A stretch of 64,000 nucleotides of DNA from an uncultured Christensenella sp. (GCA_910578065.1 CAJTPB010000009.1:1-64000), one strand, 5' to 3'. Counted from the stretch's first letter, positions 16,830-25,267 are shown. Notes: generated by a model from the sequence alone, not told the origin. A program made the numbers and translations.

Positions 16830-18275
16830 ATGCTTACTTTTTACTTTCCGAAGTTAAAAGAGAATAAAGTAATTTCGCGCATCGCCGCGTTTTTATATTC
16901 CGATTGGTATTTGGGATTCGCCGCGCTTACCATGGTTTGCGCCAATCTGTTCGGCTTGGAACTTCCCGTTTACTATTTGTATCTTCTCGTTATCGCGTTT
17001 ACCGCATTGTTTGCAGAAGATATGTTACCCGCTTTGCCCCTCGTCTGCTGCGGATATATGACCTTTTCCGCCCGAAACAATCCTGCGGTGTTTATCGAAA
17101 CGTCGTTGTTCCGCCGCCCCGTAGGGTACATTCAGTTGTTTGTTATCGCGGGGCTTATGGCGGTATTCGTAATTGCCCGCCTTGTGTTCGAACTGATCGG
17201 ACATCCCGAACGGCGGAAACTTCCCCGCTTGGCATTCGGCTTTCTCGCGCTCGGCGTTTCGTATGTGCTCGGCGGCGCGTTCAGCGGGTATTACGGAATC
17301 AAAACCGTTTTGTTCGGGTTAACGCAAATTCTTTCGCTTTCGTTTTTCTACTTTTATTTCTTTTACGCGATCGATTGGCAAAAGGCGAAAAAAGAGCATT
17401 TTGCAAAGGTATTTACGGCGATCGGCTGTGGAATCGTACTCGAAATCGTCGGGATGTACTTTCTTCCCGGCGTTGTGGGGGGAAACGGCGAAATCAACCG
17501 CGGCGAGCTTGTTACCGGTTGGGGAATGTACAATAACGTCGGCTGCATTATGGCAATGTGTTTGCCCGCGCCTTTCTATTTTGCCATTCGCGAAAAATGC
17601 GGATGGGCGTTCAATATTCTCGGCAACGTGTTTTTGCTTGCGGTTATGCTTACGCAAAGCCGTAACTCCATATTATTCGGCGGGATCATCTACGTCGGAT
17701 GCGCCGTTTTCGTTTTATGGAAAACAGAGGGGCGCGCGCGTTTACACCACATAATCGTGTATTCGGGGGTCGCCGTTGCGGGGATCGTTACCGCAATCGT
17801 CTTGCGGGAAGAAATCGGCGACTTGTTTGCTTCGTTGATTTACGTCGGCACAAGCAATAACGGCAGATGGGAAATTTATAAAAAGGGAATCGAGCAGTTT
17901 TTAAAGTATCCTATTTTCGGAAACGGTTTTTACGAATGCCATGCCTTTCAGTGGGGAAGTTTGCCGTCGGGCAGTTTTCTTCCGCCCCGTTATCACAATA
18001 CATACGTGCAGTTGCTTGCCAGCGGCGGGGTTGCCGCACTTGCGGCTTATGCGTATCATAGAGTACAAACGGCTTTGCTGTTTTTCCGCAAGCTTAATCT
18101 CGAAAAAATATTTATCGGATTCAGCGTGCTTGTGTTAATTACAACCAGCTTTTTCGACTGCCATTTCTTCAATTTCGGACCGGGGCTTCTGTATGCCTGC
18201 CTGTTGGTTATGGCGGAAAAAATGGACGTTGAACAAGAAGAACGTCCTGCGCAATTACAAACGGAAAACGGCTGA
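16830..18275 (+). CDS. O-antigen ligase/polymerase-like membrane protein
   Basis: 481 residues with about 10-12 membrane helices. The O-antigen ligase (Wzy/WaaL-like) signature is visible: TQSRNSILFG in the middle, and the large external loop ending FLPPRYHNTYVQLLASGG, with the conserved H-N-T-Y before the last helices. It probably transfers or polymerises an undecaprenyl-linked glycan at the outer face of the membrane. No other glycan genes adjoin it. The last about 22 codons are duplicated downstream at 18311-18378. Confidence 0.85.
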   Translation: MLTFYFPKLKENKVISRIAAFLYSDWYLGFAALTMVCANLFGLELPVYYLYLLVIAFTALFAEDMLPALPLVCCGYMTFSARNNPAVFIETSLFRRPVGYIQLFVIAGLMAVFVIARLVFELIGHPERRKLPRLAFGFLALGVSYVLGGAFSGYYGIKTVLFGLTQILSLSFFYFYFFYAIDWQKAKKEHFAKVFTAIGCGIVLEIVGMYFLPGVVGGNGEINRGELVTGWGMYNNVGCIMAMCLPAPFYFAIREKCGWAFNILGNVFLLAVMLTQSRNSILFGGIIYVGCAVFVLWKTEGRARLHHIIVYSGVAVAGIVTAIVLREEIGDLFASLIYVGTSNNGRWEIYKKGIEQFLKYPIFGNGFYECHAFQWGSLPSGSFLPPRYHNTYVQLLASGGVAALAAYAYHRVQTALLFFRKLNLEKIFIGFSVLVLITTSFFDCHFFNFGPGLLYACLLVMAEKMDVEQEERPAQLQTENG

Positions 18276-18378
18276 AAATTAACCTTTTATGTATATCCTT
18301 TTAATTAGTTGCGGCGAAAACGGAAGTTGAACAAGAGGAACGTCCTGCGCAATTACAAACGGAAAACGGCTGAAAATC
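18213..18378 (+). repeat. Duplicated 3' end of the ligase gene
   Basis: The segment 18213-18279 (last codons, stop and first bases of the terminator) recurs at 18311-18378 with only a few differences. The second copy keeps the complete terminator stem; the first has lost its right arm. Confidence 0.85.
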
Positions 18379-18390
18379 AGCCGTTTTTTT
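18365..18390 (+). terminator. Intrinsic terminator in the second 3'-end copy
   Basis: AACGGCTGA, AAA loop, TCAGCCGTT and a T-run. The equivalent site after the real stop codon (18267-18290) has decayed, so transcription probably ends here. Confidence 0.85.
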
Positions 18391-18643
18391 ATGTATAGTA
18401 AAACCCCCCGAAACTCGCGTTCCAAGGGGTTCTACTATATGATAAGGGGGAAAATGATGAGTAATTTGAAGATCTTGCGAACGCTCCGTTCGTTTGATCG
18501 TGCTTTTATTATAATCGCCCGAGGCAAAAAAGTAAAATAATTTTCTATCATTTTTTAGAAAATTTATAATCTTTTTCATTGTTACAAAACATGAAAAAAA
18601 TTTTCATTTTAACAAAAAATTCGTTTTATTTTTAACAATTCCA
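18391..18643. other. AT-rich intergenic region
   Basis: No gene seen. It has a stem AACCCC/GGGGTT (18402-18432) and two AT-rich inverted repeats (around 18541-18565 and 18590-18615) that could terminate the leftward spmAB transcript. Confidence 0.4.
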
Positions 18644-19156
18644 CTAAAACAGGCGGCATAAAAGGCAGCCTAAAATTACGGTTAAAAAGTTTACGATAAG
18701 CGCGATAAAAACGGGCTTAAACAATTTTTTTTGTTTGACACCCGCAAAGTATACGGCGGATATGTAAAACACCGTTTCGCTCGAACCGTAACACACGCAG
18801 GCGCATCTGCCGATATAGCTTTCCGCGCCGTAAGAAGAAAGTATTTCCGAAAGGAGCGCGGTAGAGCCGCTCCCCGAAAAGGGCTTCATTAAAACGAGTT
18901 TGGAAATTTCGGGCGGAATTCCGATCGCGCGGAAAAAGGGGGCAAGCGCGTTTGTTAAATATCCCGAAAGCCCGCTTTGCTCGAACAGATCCGAGAGCAT
19001 TAAAATGGCGGCAAGGTAAGGGAACAGCGAAAGCACAAGGGGGATCGCTTCTTTTACGCCGTCGGTAAAGCAATCGTACAGCTTGACCCGTTTGATAAGA
19101 GCATAGGTAAACAGCGCCAAAAATAACAGGGGAATGATAAGGGGCAGATATTTCAT
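18644..19156 (-). CDS. spmB: Spore maturation protein B
   Basis: 170 residues, an integral membrane protein of the nucleoside-recognition/Gate family. The conserved motif MKPFSGSGSTALLSEIL and the SSETVFYISAVYF block of SpmB are present. I start it at the ATG 19156-19154, which overlaps the spmA stop codon by ATGA; a longer upstream frame only reads through spmA. SpmA and SpmB are needed for proper dehydration of the spore core in Bacillus and Clostridium. Strong evidence that the organism makes spores. Confidence 0.92.
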   Translation of the reverse strand: MKYLPLIIPLLFLALFTYALIKRVKLYDCFTDGVKEAIPLVLSLFPYLAAILMLSDLFEQSGLSGYLTNALAPFFRAIGIPPEISKLVLMKPFSGSGSTALLSEILSSYGAESYIGRCACVCYGSSETVFYISAVYFAGVKQKKLFKPVFIALIVNFLTVILGCLLCRLF

Positions 19157-19698
19157 CGTCTTACAAAAAGGCGCACGGCTAGCGCGCCCAACAGGGTAGA
19201 AACCGCCGTTGCGATCAGCGTAGGCAGCAGAATGTCCGCGGGCGAACCTGCGCCGTATTCCGCGCGCAGGGCGATTACGGTAGTGGGCAAAAGCTGCAAA
19301 CTTGTCGCATTCAAAACAAACAGCATGGCGCTCGCGTACGAATTTCCCTTTGCGCAAAAGCGTTCGGTCGCCTTTACGCCCAAAGGAGTGGGCGCGCCGG
19401 GAAGCCCCAACAGATTGGCGGAAAGGTTGCAGCTTGCAAGCATGACCGCCTCTTTATCGTTCGAGCGGAACAACCGCTTTGCCAACGGATAAACGGCGCG
19501 GGAAAGTTTTGCGGAAAGCCCGCTTTGTTCCATTACTTTAAAAAAGCCCAGCCATACGCAGTATACGGCGAGCAGAGAAAGGGAAAGCGTTGCGGCTTTC
19601 TGTCCGCCCGAAAGAAGCGCAGGCAAAAAGCCGTTCGGATCCATACATAAAAACAATAGGGCGGAAATTAAAAATACAACCGCAAAAATACCGTTCAC
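19153..19698 (-). CDS. spmA: Spore maturation protein A
   Basis: 181 residues with membrane helices and the SpmA signatures GFFKVMEQSGLSAKLSRAVYP, NLSANLLGLPGAPTPLG and FVLNATSLQLLPTTVI. The start is a GTG at 19698-19696, which is about five bases after the -10 element of a sigma-E-like promoter. The mRNA is therefore probably leaderless or nearly so. First gene of a two-gene operon with spmB. Confidence 0.92.
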   Translation of the reverse strand: MNGIFAVVFLISALLFLCMDPNGFLPALLSGGQKAATLSLSLLAVYCVWLGFFKVMEQSGLSAKLSRAVYPLAKRLFRSNDKEAVMLASCNLSANLLGLPGAPTPLGVKATERFCAKGNSYASAMLFVLNATSLQLLPTTVIALRAEYGAGSPADILLPTLIATAVSTLLGALAVRLFVRR

Positions 19699-19703
19699 GG
19701 TTT

Positions 19704-19732
19704 ATTGTATGTGCGCCGCGCCGCGAATATGA
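19704..19732 (-). promoter_or_regulatory. Sigma-E-type sporulation promoter of spmAB
   Basis: Minus strand: TCATATT (19732-19726), 14-bp spacer, CATACAAT (19711-19704). This matches the mother-cell sigma-E consensus (ATA-type -35, CATACAxT -10) and fits the known sigma-E control of spmAB in Bacillus. Confidence 0.7.
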
Positions 19733-19801
19733 AGCCGCTTGTCCTTTAAAAGCAAGTTCGAACGCCTTGCGCACAAAAAGGTGCGGCGATTAAAAAAGGG
19801 C

Positions 19802-20040
19802 GCGGTGAATAAACTTGTATCGATTAAAAAATACAAAGGGAATGACTTGCTTGATGCCGTTGCATAAAAAAAATCGGCGCAAAGTGTGCTGCCGAGCGGG
19901 GGGATAATAAAAATAAATTTGATAAAAGCAGCGGTGAATAAACTTGTATCGATTAAAAAATGCAGAGGGAATGACTTGCTTGATGCCGTTGCATAAATAT
20001 CAACGCAAAATGGACTGCCGAGTAGGGGATAAAAACAAAA
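19802..20040. repeat. Two tandem copies of a 129-bp repeat
   Basis: Copy 1 starts at 19802 and copy 2 at 19931, both with GCGGTGAATAAACTTGTATC and a shared block ending TGATGCCGTTGCATAAA. The ends differ (CTGCCGAGCGGGG against CTGCCGAGTAGGG). A minus-strand frame (20052-19702) translates both copies as ATASSKSFPL...IDTSLFT, but it has no ribosome-binding site and I treat it as a shadow. Non-coding dispersed-type repeat. Confidence 0.75.
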
Positions 20041-20061
20041 AAAATTTTTCATTCAAAAAAC

Positions 20062-20088
20062 TTGACGGGGGGGGGTAGGTGGTATACT
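20062..20088 (+). promoter_or_regulatory. Poly-G promoter of the first LRR lipoprotein
   Basis: TTGACG (20062-20067) and TATACT (20083-20088) with a 15-bp spacer. A run of nine G (20067-20075) overlaps the end of the -35 box and fills half the spacer. Changes in the G count would move the spacer towards 16-17 bp. Confidence 0.7.
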
Positions 20089-20184
20089 GAAATTGAAAAA
20101 ATGGAATTTGCGAACAGATATAAAAAATACGGCGCGTAAATTTGTATTTACCGCCGTATGGAAAATAAAAGGAGGCTGTACGAT

Positions 20185-21963
20185 ATGAAAGGAAAATTAA
20201 CGTTAATTTCCGCATTGTCGCTGTGCGCGTTCGCGGGCGCGCTTGCCGCATGCGGAGAAACCGCTTCGGAACGCGAAGGGTATACCCTTGCCGCGGCGTA
20301 TGCGAAAGCGGCGGATTTGGGCTACAGCGGATCGGAAGAAGCGTTTTATACGCGGCTTTCGGCGGCGGGGAGCGATACGATTGCATCGGTGGAATTAAAC
20401 GGAGAAAACGAAGTGATCGTAACGCTTGCGGACGGCACCCGGTATTCGCTGGGTAAAATTGCATGCGAGCACGCATATTCCCGGTGGCAAACGGGCGCGG
20501 CTGCTACCTGTACCTCGCTGGGGTACGATTTTCGCGAGTGCCTTCTCTGCGGCGATAAAGATTATGACTTTAAAGAGGCGACCGGGCACATGGCGGACGA
20601 ATACGTGTGCGATCAATCGAGCCATGCCTACGCCTGCGTTTATTGCGGCGCTTATATGTGGGAGGAACATGCTTTCGACGAGGAGAAAACGTGTACGGCG
20701 TGCGGATACGTTGCCGATTACAGTGTGGGGCTTACATACAAATATCTGCCCGAAACAAACTCGTACGCGGTTGCCGCAACAGGCGCTTGCAAAGACGACG
20801 TTATCATTGTGCCTTCGCAGTACAAAAATCGCTCTGTAACGGAAATCGCGGCGGGTGCGTTTAGCAACGCGCATTTTGTGACGGAGATTGTTTTGCCCGA
20901 TACAATTACGGAAATAGGAGAGCGGGCGTTTGAAATGTGCGAACGTTTGCAGAAGATTGCAATTCCGGAAGGGGTTACGGTGATTCGCAGAAGAGTTTTT
21001 GCGATGGATCGCGCGCTCGAACACGTAACGCTTCCGCATACCGTTAAAACGATCGAAATGCAAGCGTTTGTATTTTGCGCCTCGCTCACCGAATTTACTT
21101 TGCCCGATGCAATCACGGAAATAGGGAGCGGAGCGTTTGCAGGGTGCCGAAATCTAACAAAAATCAATTTGCCGCAATCGCTGCAAACGATTGAAACGCA
21201 AGCGTTTGTAGTGTGCGGTTTAACGGAACTCGAACTGCCCGCAGGACTAAAAACGATTGGAAGCAACGCTTTTCGGTCAAACAACTTTCGGCGCGTGGAA
21301 ATTCCGCAAGGAATTACCGTAATAGAAGAAAATGTGTTCTATGGGTGCAATAACTTAGAAGAGGTCGTTTTACCTGCGAATATAACGGAAATAAAACAAC
21401 GTGCGTTTAACAATTGCCGCGCTTTGCGGCAAATTACCTTCCCGCAAGGGCTGCGCACGATCGGCAGATATGCGTTTGCGTCAAGCGGACTTACAAGCGT
21501 CGCCTTTCCCGCAAGCGTGACTGAAATCGGCGAGGGCGCGTTCAGCCATTGCAAATTAACGCAACTCGAACTTCCCGCAACGATAACGTCTGTTAAAAGC
21601 GATGCGTTTGCCAATAATCAATCGCTTACAAGGGTAACGGTCGGCTGTTCGGCGGCGGGCAGCGGAATATTTGCAAATTGCAAAAACCTTGCTTCGGTCG
21701 TGCTGGCGGAGGGGATAAGCGTGCTTTCCGCCGGAATGTTCTACGGGTGCGAATCGCTTACCGAGCTTGTAATACCGCAGTCGGTCGCAACCGTTCAAAC
21801 GCACGCGCTGTTTGGCTGCCTGCAATTAAAACAAATTGTTTTTCGGGGAACGGCGGAAGAGTGGAAAACGATCGAAAAAGAAAGCGAGTGGATCCGTAAA
21901 GATAATATCATTTCCGATTTAAGCATCGTTTGTTCGGATAAAACGCTCGAATACATTTGGTAA
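20185..21963 (+). CDS. BspA-type leucine-rich-repeat lipoprotein
   Basis: 592 residues from the ATG at 20185, chosen because GGAGG lies eight bases upstream and because it begins the signal peptide. Lipobox LAAC gives a membrane-anchored Cys at about residue 24. After a Cys-rich linker (CLLCGDKDY, CVYCGAYMW, CTACGY: zinc-ribbon-like pairs), about a dozen 23-residue LRR_5 repeats follow (typical VxLPxTITEIGERAFxxCxxLxxI). Such proteins are surface adhesins or ligand binders. Converges on a second LRR lipoprotein. Expression is likely phase-variable because of the G tract in the promoter. Confidence 0.88.
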   Translation: MKGKLTLISALSLCAFAGALAACGETASEREGYTLAAAYAKAADLGYSGSEEAFYTRLSAAGSDTIASVELNGENEVIVTLADGTRYSLGKIACEHAYSRWQTGAAATCTSLGYDFRECLLCGDKDYDFKEATGHMADEYVCDQSSHAYACVYCGAYMWEEHAFDEEKTCTACGYVADYSVGLTYKYLPETNSYAVAATGACKDDVIIVPSQYKNRSVTEIAAGAFSNAHFVTEIVLPDTITEIGERAFEMCERLQKIAIPEGVTVIRRRVFAMDRALEHVTLPHTVKTIEMQAFVFCASLTEFTLPDAITEIGSGAFAGCRNLTKINLPQSLQTIETQAFVVCGLTELELPAGLKTIGSNAFRSNNFRRVEIPQGITVIEENVFYGCNNLEEVVLPANITEIKQRAFNNCRALRQITFPQGLRTIGRYAFASSGLTSVAFPASVTEIGEGAFSHCKLTQLELPATITSVKSDAFANNQSLTRVTVGCSAAGSGIFANCKNLASVVLAEGISVLSAGMFYGCESLTELVIPQSVATVQTHALFGCLQLKQIVFRGTAEEWKTIEKESEWIRKDNIISDLSIVCSDKTLEYIW

Positions 21964-21968
21964 CAAAA

Positions 21969-21999
21969 ATAGCGGCGGACCTAAAAAGTCCGCCGCTGA
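21969..21999. terminator. Bidirectional terminator between the two LRR genes
   Basis: AGCGGCGGAC, loop CTAAAAA, GTCCGCCGCT. It serves both converging genes. Confidence 0.8.
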
Positions 22000-22008
22000 T
22001 TTGTTTAA

Positions 22009-23697
22009 TCAATTTTCCATTTGATACCATTCGCAATGCAAATATTCGCTTTGCAAATTCGCTGCGTTGGTTTCGGGGTTTGTTACGTCGATCTGGTCTG
22101 CTTGTTGGGAGCCGTATTGAATATACCAATTTGCCGTATCGGCAAAGGTAATTTTTTCAAGTTGAAACCCTTTAAACGCATAGGCATGAATGGCGTAAGC
22201 GCTTCCGTTTACGGCTGCGGGAAGGGTAATTTGTTTTTCGCTTCCGATATACCGCATGAAACTGTAATTGCCGTCGGCATCTTTCCAGAACAAGAAATCG
22301 CCTACTTTTTCTACTGCGCTGCCGTCCGCTTCGGTTAAGATTTCCAAATAATCGGAAAAATAGTATTTGCCGATTTTCTCGTTGATCTGCGCATTGGTGA
22401 AAGAGGTTTTGTTGATCACTCTTATAAGCGTGCGGTTTGCGTGAAAAAGGTAATTGCCCAGCGTTTCAATGCTTTGTGGCAAGGTAACTTCTACCAGCGC
22501 GTTTTGTTCGAACGCGTTGTCGCCGATTGTCTTTAATCCTTCCGAAAAAGCTGCCGAATAAATATTTCCGCCTTGGGCGAACGCGTATTCGCCGATTTCC
22601 GTTACGGAAGAGGGGATCTCTACTTCGGTAATCTTATCGTAGCGGAAAAATGCGTATTGACTGATTTTGCTTGTTCCTTCGGGAATCGTCAGCTTTCCTT
22701 CTACCAATTTTCCGTCGATGAAAAGTTCGCAGTTTTCGCTTTCGTTAAAGCTGTAAAGCGGGGTAGAACCGACGTTTTCCAACTCGATTTCGCACCAATT
22801 TTTTAACGTGCCCTCGAAAATCACTTTATTTAATTTCGGAAAGGCGAGCGCGCCTTTTTTGCTCCGTTTCAGCGTTGCGGGCAGCGTAATGCAGGTTACG
22901 TTGTACATTTGGGAATTGTAGTAAAAATTTTCGGGAATTTCTTCCGCGTGCAAAAGAGTAAGCGCTTTGGGCGATTCGCTAAAAATGCTATCCAACACGA
23001 CGTTTACGGTTGCGGAATAGTGATCGAGTTTGCAATTGATAAAAACACCTTCGTCTAACGTGGCGGAATCGGCGTTTATCGTAATGCTTTTTAAAGCGCT
23101 GCAATCGCCGAATGTCTGAACGCCCAGCGTTAAACGCTCTTCTCCCATAAATTGTACCGATTCGAGCGCGATGCAATCGTCGAAAACCATATCGCCGAGT
23201 ACGGCGTTTCCGTTTACCGTCGCCGTTTTTAAATACTTATTTTCCGCAAAGGCAGAACTTTCGATATCGGTAACGTGCGCGGGAAGGGCGATCGTTTCCA
23301 ATCCGGTATTTCGAAAGGCGGAAGATTCGATTTTGGTAATGTTTTTTCCCCAATTCACCGTTTTCAAATTCTCGCAATCTTGAAACGCGCTCGAGGCAAC
23401 GATTTTGATATTGTCGGAAAAAGTTACGCTTTTAATTCCCGTTTCTTCAAATGCTCCGGTGCTGATTTCGGTAACCGGTTTTCCCTTGTACTCTGCGGGA
23501 ATGACAAGATCTGCGTTTTCCCACATATCTTTGTATTCCGAATCAACAGCGACGCAATAAGAAAGTCCGTCGTCCGATTTCCAGTAATAAAATCCTTTCC
23601 CTTCGTCCGAATCGTCGCCGCATGCGGCAAGCGTGCCCATCGCCGCAAACAATGCGGAAGCGGTAAGCAGGGTAAAAATTACGTTATGCTTTTTCAT
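22009..23697 (-). CDS. Second BspA-type leucine-rich-repeat lipoprotein
   Basis: 562 residues from the ATG at 23697, with GGGAGG upstream and a signal peptide ending in the lipobox LAAC. The mature part starts with a short acidic stretch (GDDSDEG) and then LRR_5 repeats of the form ITEISTGAFEETGIKSVTF. The repeats are less regular than in the neighbour and are interrupted by two non-repeat segments (about 240-330 and 440-500). Probable surface protein. Shares the G-tract promoter design with the convergent gene. Confidence 0.87.
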   Translation of the reverse strand: MKKHNVIFTLLTASALFAAMGTLAACGDDSDEGKGFYYWKSDDGLSYCVAVDSEYKDMWENADLVIPAEYKGKPVTEISTGAFEETGIKSVTFSDNIKIVASSAFQDCENLKTVNWGKNITKIESSAFRNTGLETIALPAHVTDIESSAFAENKYLKTATVNGNAVLGDMVFDDCIALESVQFMGEERLTLGVQTFGDCSALKSITINADSATLDEGVFINCKLDHYSATVNVVLDSIFSESPKALTLLHAEEIPENFYYNSQMYNVTCITLPATLKRSKKGALAFPKLNKVIFEGTLKNWCEIELENVGSTPLYSFNESENCELFIDGKLVEGKLTIPEGTSKISQYAFFRYDKITEVEIPSSVTEIGEYAFAQGGNIYSAAFSEGLKTIGDNAFEQNALVEVTLPQSIETLGNYLFHANRTLIRVINKTSFTNAQINEKIGKYYFSDYLEILTEADGSAVEKVGDFLFWKDADGNYSFMRYIGSEKQITLPAAVNGSAYAIHAYAFKGFQLEKITFADTANWYIQYGSQQADQIDVTNPETNAANLQSEYLHCEWYQMEN

Positions 23698-23766
23698 GTT
23701 TTCCTCCCGAAAAAATGGTTTTTCATGCCCTTGCATATGCAATGCAACGGGCGTTTTACGTAACAT

Positions 23767-23793
23767 ATTTTATCACCCCCCCCCGGCTGTCAA
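23767..23793 (-). promoter_or_regulatory. Poly-G promoter of the second LRR lipoprotein
   Basis: Minus strand: TTGACA (23793-23788), 15-bp spacer containing nine G (23784-23776), TAAAAT (23772-23767). Same spacer length and same nine-base tract as the promoter at 20062. Confidence 0.75.
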
Positions 23794-23849
23794 GCGATTG
23801 CGCGCGTTTTTTTAAGGTTTCAATGCGCGCGGCGGAATATTTTTACGCA

Positions 23850-23895
23850 AAAAAAATCCCCGTTCGAAAATATTCCCGAACGGGGATTTTTTTTT
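23850..23895 (-). terminator. Intrinsic terminator
   Basis: AAAAATCCCCGTTCG/CGAACGGGGATTTTT, a perfect 15-bp stem with T/A-runs on both sides. It ends the small gene at 23976. Confidence 0.85.
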
Positions 23896-23975
23896 GCGTG
23901 CCGGTCATGTGCGGCGCGGAATATCCGTTTGCGATCGCTTACGGGCGCGCCGTTAAGATCGCAAAATTACGGCGC

Positions 23976-24215
23976 TTACCCTTCGTAACGGTCGAGATTA
24001 GCGCGGATCGCTTCGATAAGCCGCTTTTCCGCCGCGACTTTCGTGTTTCTTGCAACCTTCGTGCAAACGCACGTGCCGTAAAGTTTTGCAAGGTCGTCTA
24101 CAAGGTTTTTAAGGTGTACGGTGTCGAGAATGTTGGTCGAACCGCAAATCTCTTCATCCGTAAGCGGTGCGGGCGCCGCCGCAGGCGTTGCTGTGTTCGT
24201 GTTGTTCTTTTCCAT
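23976..24215 (-). CDS. Small hypothetical protein
   Basis: 79 residues: a Thr/Ala/Pro-rich N-terminus (TNTATPAAAPAPLTDEE) followed by helices with two Cys near residue 50 (YGTCVCTKVA). No membrane segment. AGGAG ten bases before the ATG and a terminator directly after support a real gene. Family not recognised. Confidence 0.65.
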   Translation of the reverse strand: MEKNNTNTATPAAAPAPLTDEEICGSTNILDTVHLKNLVDDLAKLYGTCVCTKVARNTKVAAEKRLIEAIRANLDRYEG

Positions 24216-24465
24216 AACAAAATACTCCTATAAAATGATTTTTTTGTCCCTGTTTGCATAAGCCGTTTTTCGGACAAGGCGTTCTGCCCTGCGCGCAGCG
24301 GTTGCAGCTCGATCGAGCTTTTATCCTATCATACGTTCGAAGCGGCGTAAAAATACATATTCTTTCATAAAAAAGGAAGCGGGCGGTTTACGGATAGAAT
24401 ATGAAAAGCCGTACGCTATATCGTACGCGCGGCGGGGGAAAAGTGTTCGGCGGGGGAAAATTTGC

Positions 24466-24500
24466 TTGACATCCGATTGTGCGGCGCATATAATAAAAGC
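24466..24500 (+). promoter_or_regulatory. Consensus promoter of the leader-peptide/acetyltransferase unit
   Basis: TTGACA, 17-bp spacer, TATAAT, six bases, ATG. The first ORF of the transcript is predicted leaderless. Confidence 0.85.
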
Positions 24501-24563
24501 ATGAAACGCGCAAACGCAACGTTAAACGAAATGATGCAAGTCGTATTCGATCGCATACGATAG
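24501..24563 (+). CDS. Predicted leader peptide of 20 residues
   Basis: ATG placed exactly at the predicted transcription start, encoding MKRANATLNEMM followed by QVVFDRIR and a stop. It is followed 35 bases later by an intrinsic terminator and then the acetyltransferase. This is the layout of attenuators where ribosome stalling on the leader decides readthrough. The peptide ends in Arg-Ile-Arg, which could be the stalling site. Existence as a translated peptide is inference. Confidence 0.5.
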   Translation: MKRANATLNEMMQVVFDRIR

Positions 24564-24594
24564 GTGTTTCGCGCGGAAAGGACAAGGCAAAAAA

Positions 24595-24629
24595 ACGGCG
24601 GTCTTCCTGCGGGAAGACCGTTTTTATTT
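24595..24629 (+). terminator. Attenuator hairpin before the acetyltransferase
   Basis: CGGTCTTCC, loop TGCG, GGAAGACCG and TTTTTATTT, lying between the promoter and the gene it controls. Confidence 0.8.
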
Positions 24630-24639
24630 GGAGGAAATT

Positions 24640-25200
24640 ATGGAACATACAGGAAGCAGACCGCTGCAAACAAAAAGGCTTTTGCTGCGCCCCTTTTGCG
24701 AAGAGGACGCGCAGGCTATGTTCCGCAACTGGGCAAGCGACGGCGAAGTGACAAAATATCTTACTTGGACGCCGCACGAAAACGCGGAACAAACGCGCGC
24801 CATTTTAAAAATGTGGCAGGCGGAAGCAAAAAATGCCGACTGCTATCATTGGGCGATCGTTTTCGGCGGCGAAGCGATAGGCGATATTTCCGTTGTATTT
24901 GCCGACGTACACAACGAACGCGGGGTAATCGGCTACTGCCTTTCCCGCAAGTTTTGGGGGCGCGGGTTAATGACGGAGGCGTTAAGCGAGGTAACGCGCT
25001 ATTTGTTCGAAGAAGCGGGTTTTTTCCGTTTGGAAGCAATGTATTCCGCGCGCAATCCCGCTTCGGGTAGGGTAATGGAAAAGTGCGGTTATTTGTACGA
25101 AGGAACGTTCCGCAAACATTTCAAATTGCTTTCCACGGGGGAACGGACGGATATCGTTCAGCGGGCGATCTTGCGCGAAGATTATTTTGCACGAAAATAA
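24640..25200 (+). CDS. GNAT acetyltransferase, RimJ/RimL type
   Basis: 186 residues. N-terminal TKRLLLRPFCEEDAQAMF and the acetyl-CoA loop (VIGYCLSRKFWGRGLMTEAL, a Q/RxxGxG/A variant) are typical of RimJ/RimL-type N-acetyltransferases, as is the C-terminal NPASGRVMEKCGYLYEGTFR. Start set at the ATG at 24640 because GGAGG lies just upstream. Targets in this family are ribosomal protein N-termini or small molecules including antibiotics. The leader peptide and attenuator suggest induction by translation stress. Confidence 0.9.
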   Translation: MEHTGSRPLQTKRLLLRPFCEEDAQAMFRNWASDGEVTKYLTWTPHENAEQTRAILKMWQAEAKNADCYHWAIVFGGEAIGDISVVFADVHNERGVIGYCLSRKFWGRGLMTEALSEVTRYLFEEAGFFRLEAMYSARNPASGRVMEKCGYLYEGTFRKHFKLLSTGERTDIVQRAILREDYFARK

Positions 25201-25267
25201 TTTTACTTTTTTTGCGCTGTCTGTTATAATAGAACACGTATTACGCGAACAAAAAAGAGGAACTCAT

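Noticed and set aside
18644..19357. Longer start for spmB (237 codons)
   Set aside because: The extra 67 residues are an out-of-frame reading of spmA; the ATGA overlap at 19156 is a normal coupled start.
19702..20052. 116-codon minus-strand frame with an internal repeat (SFPLYFLIDTSLFT)
   Set aside because: The protein repeat is only the translation of the 129-bp DNA repeat; no ribosome-binding site, and the frame crosses a promoter region.
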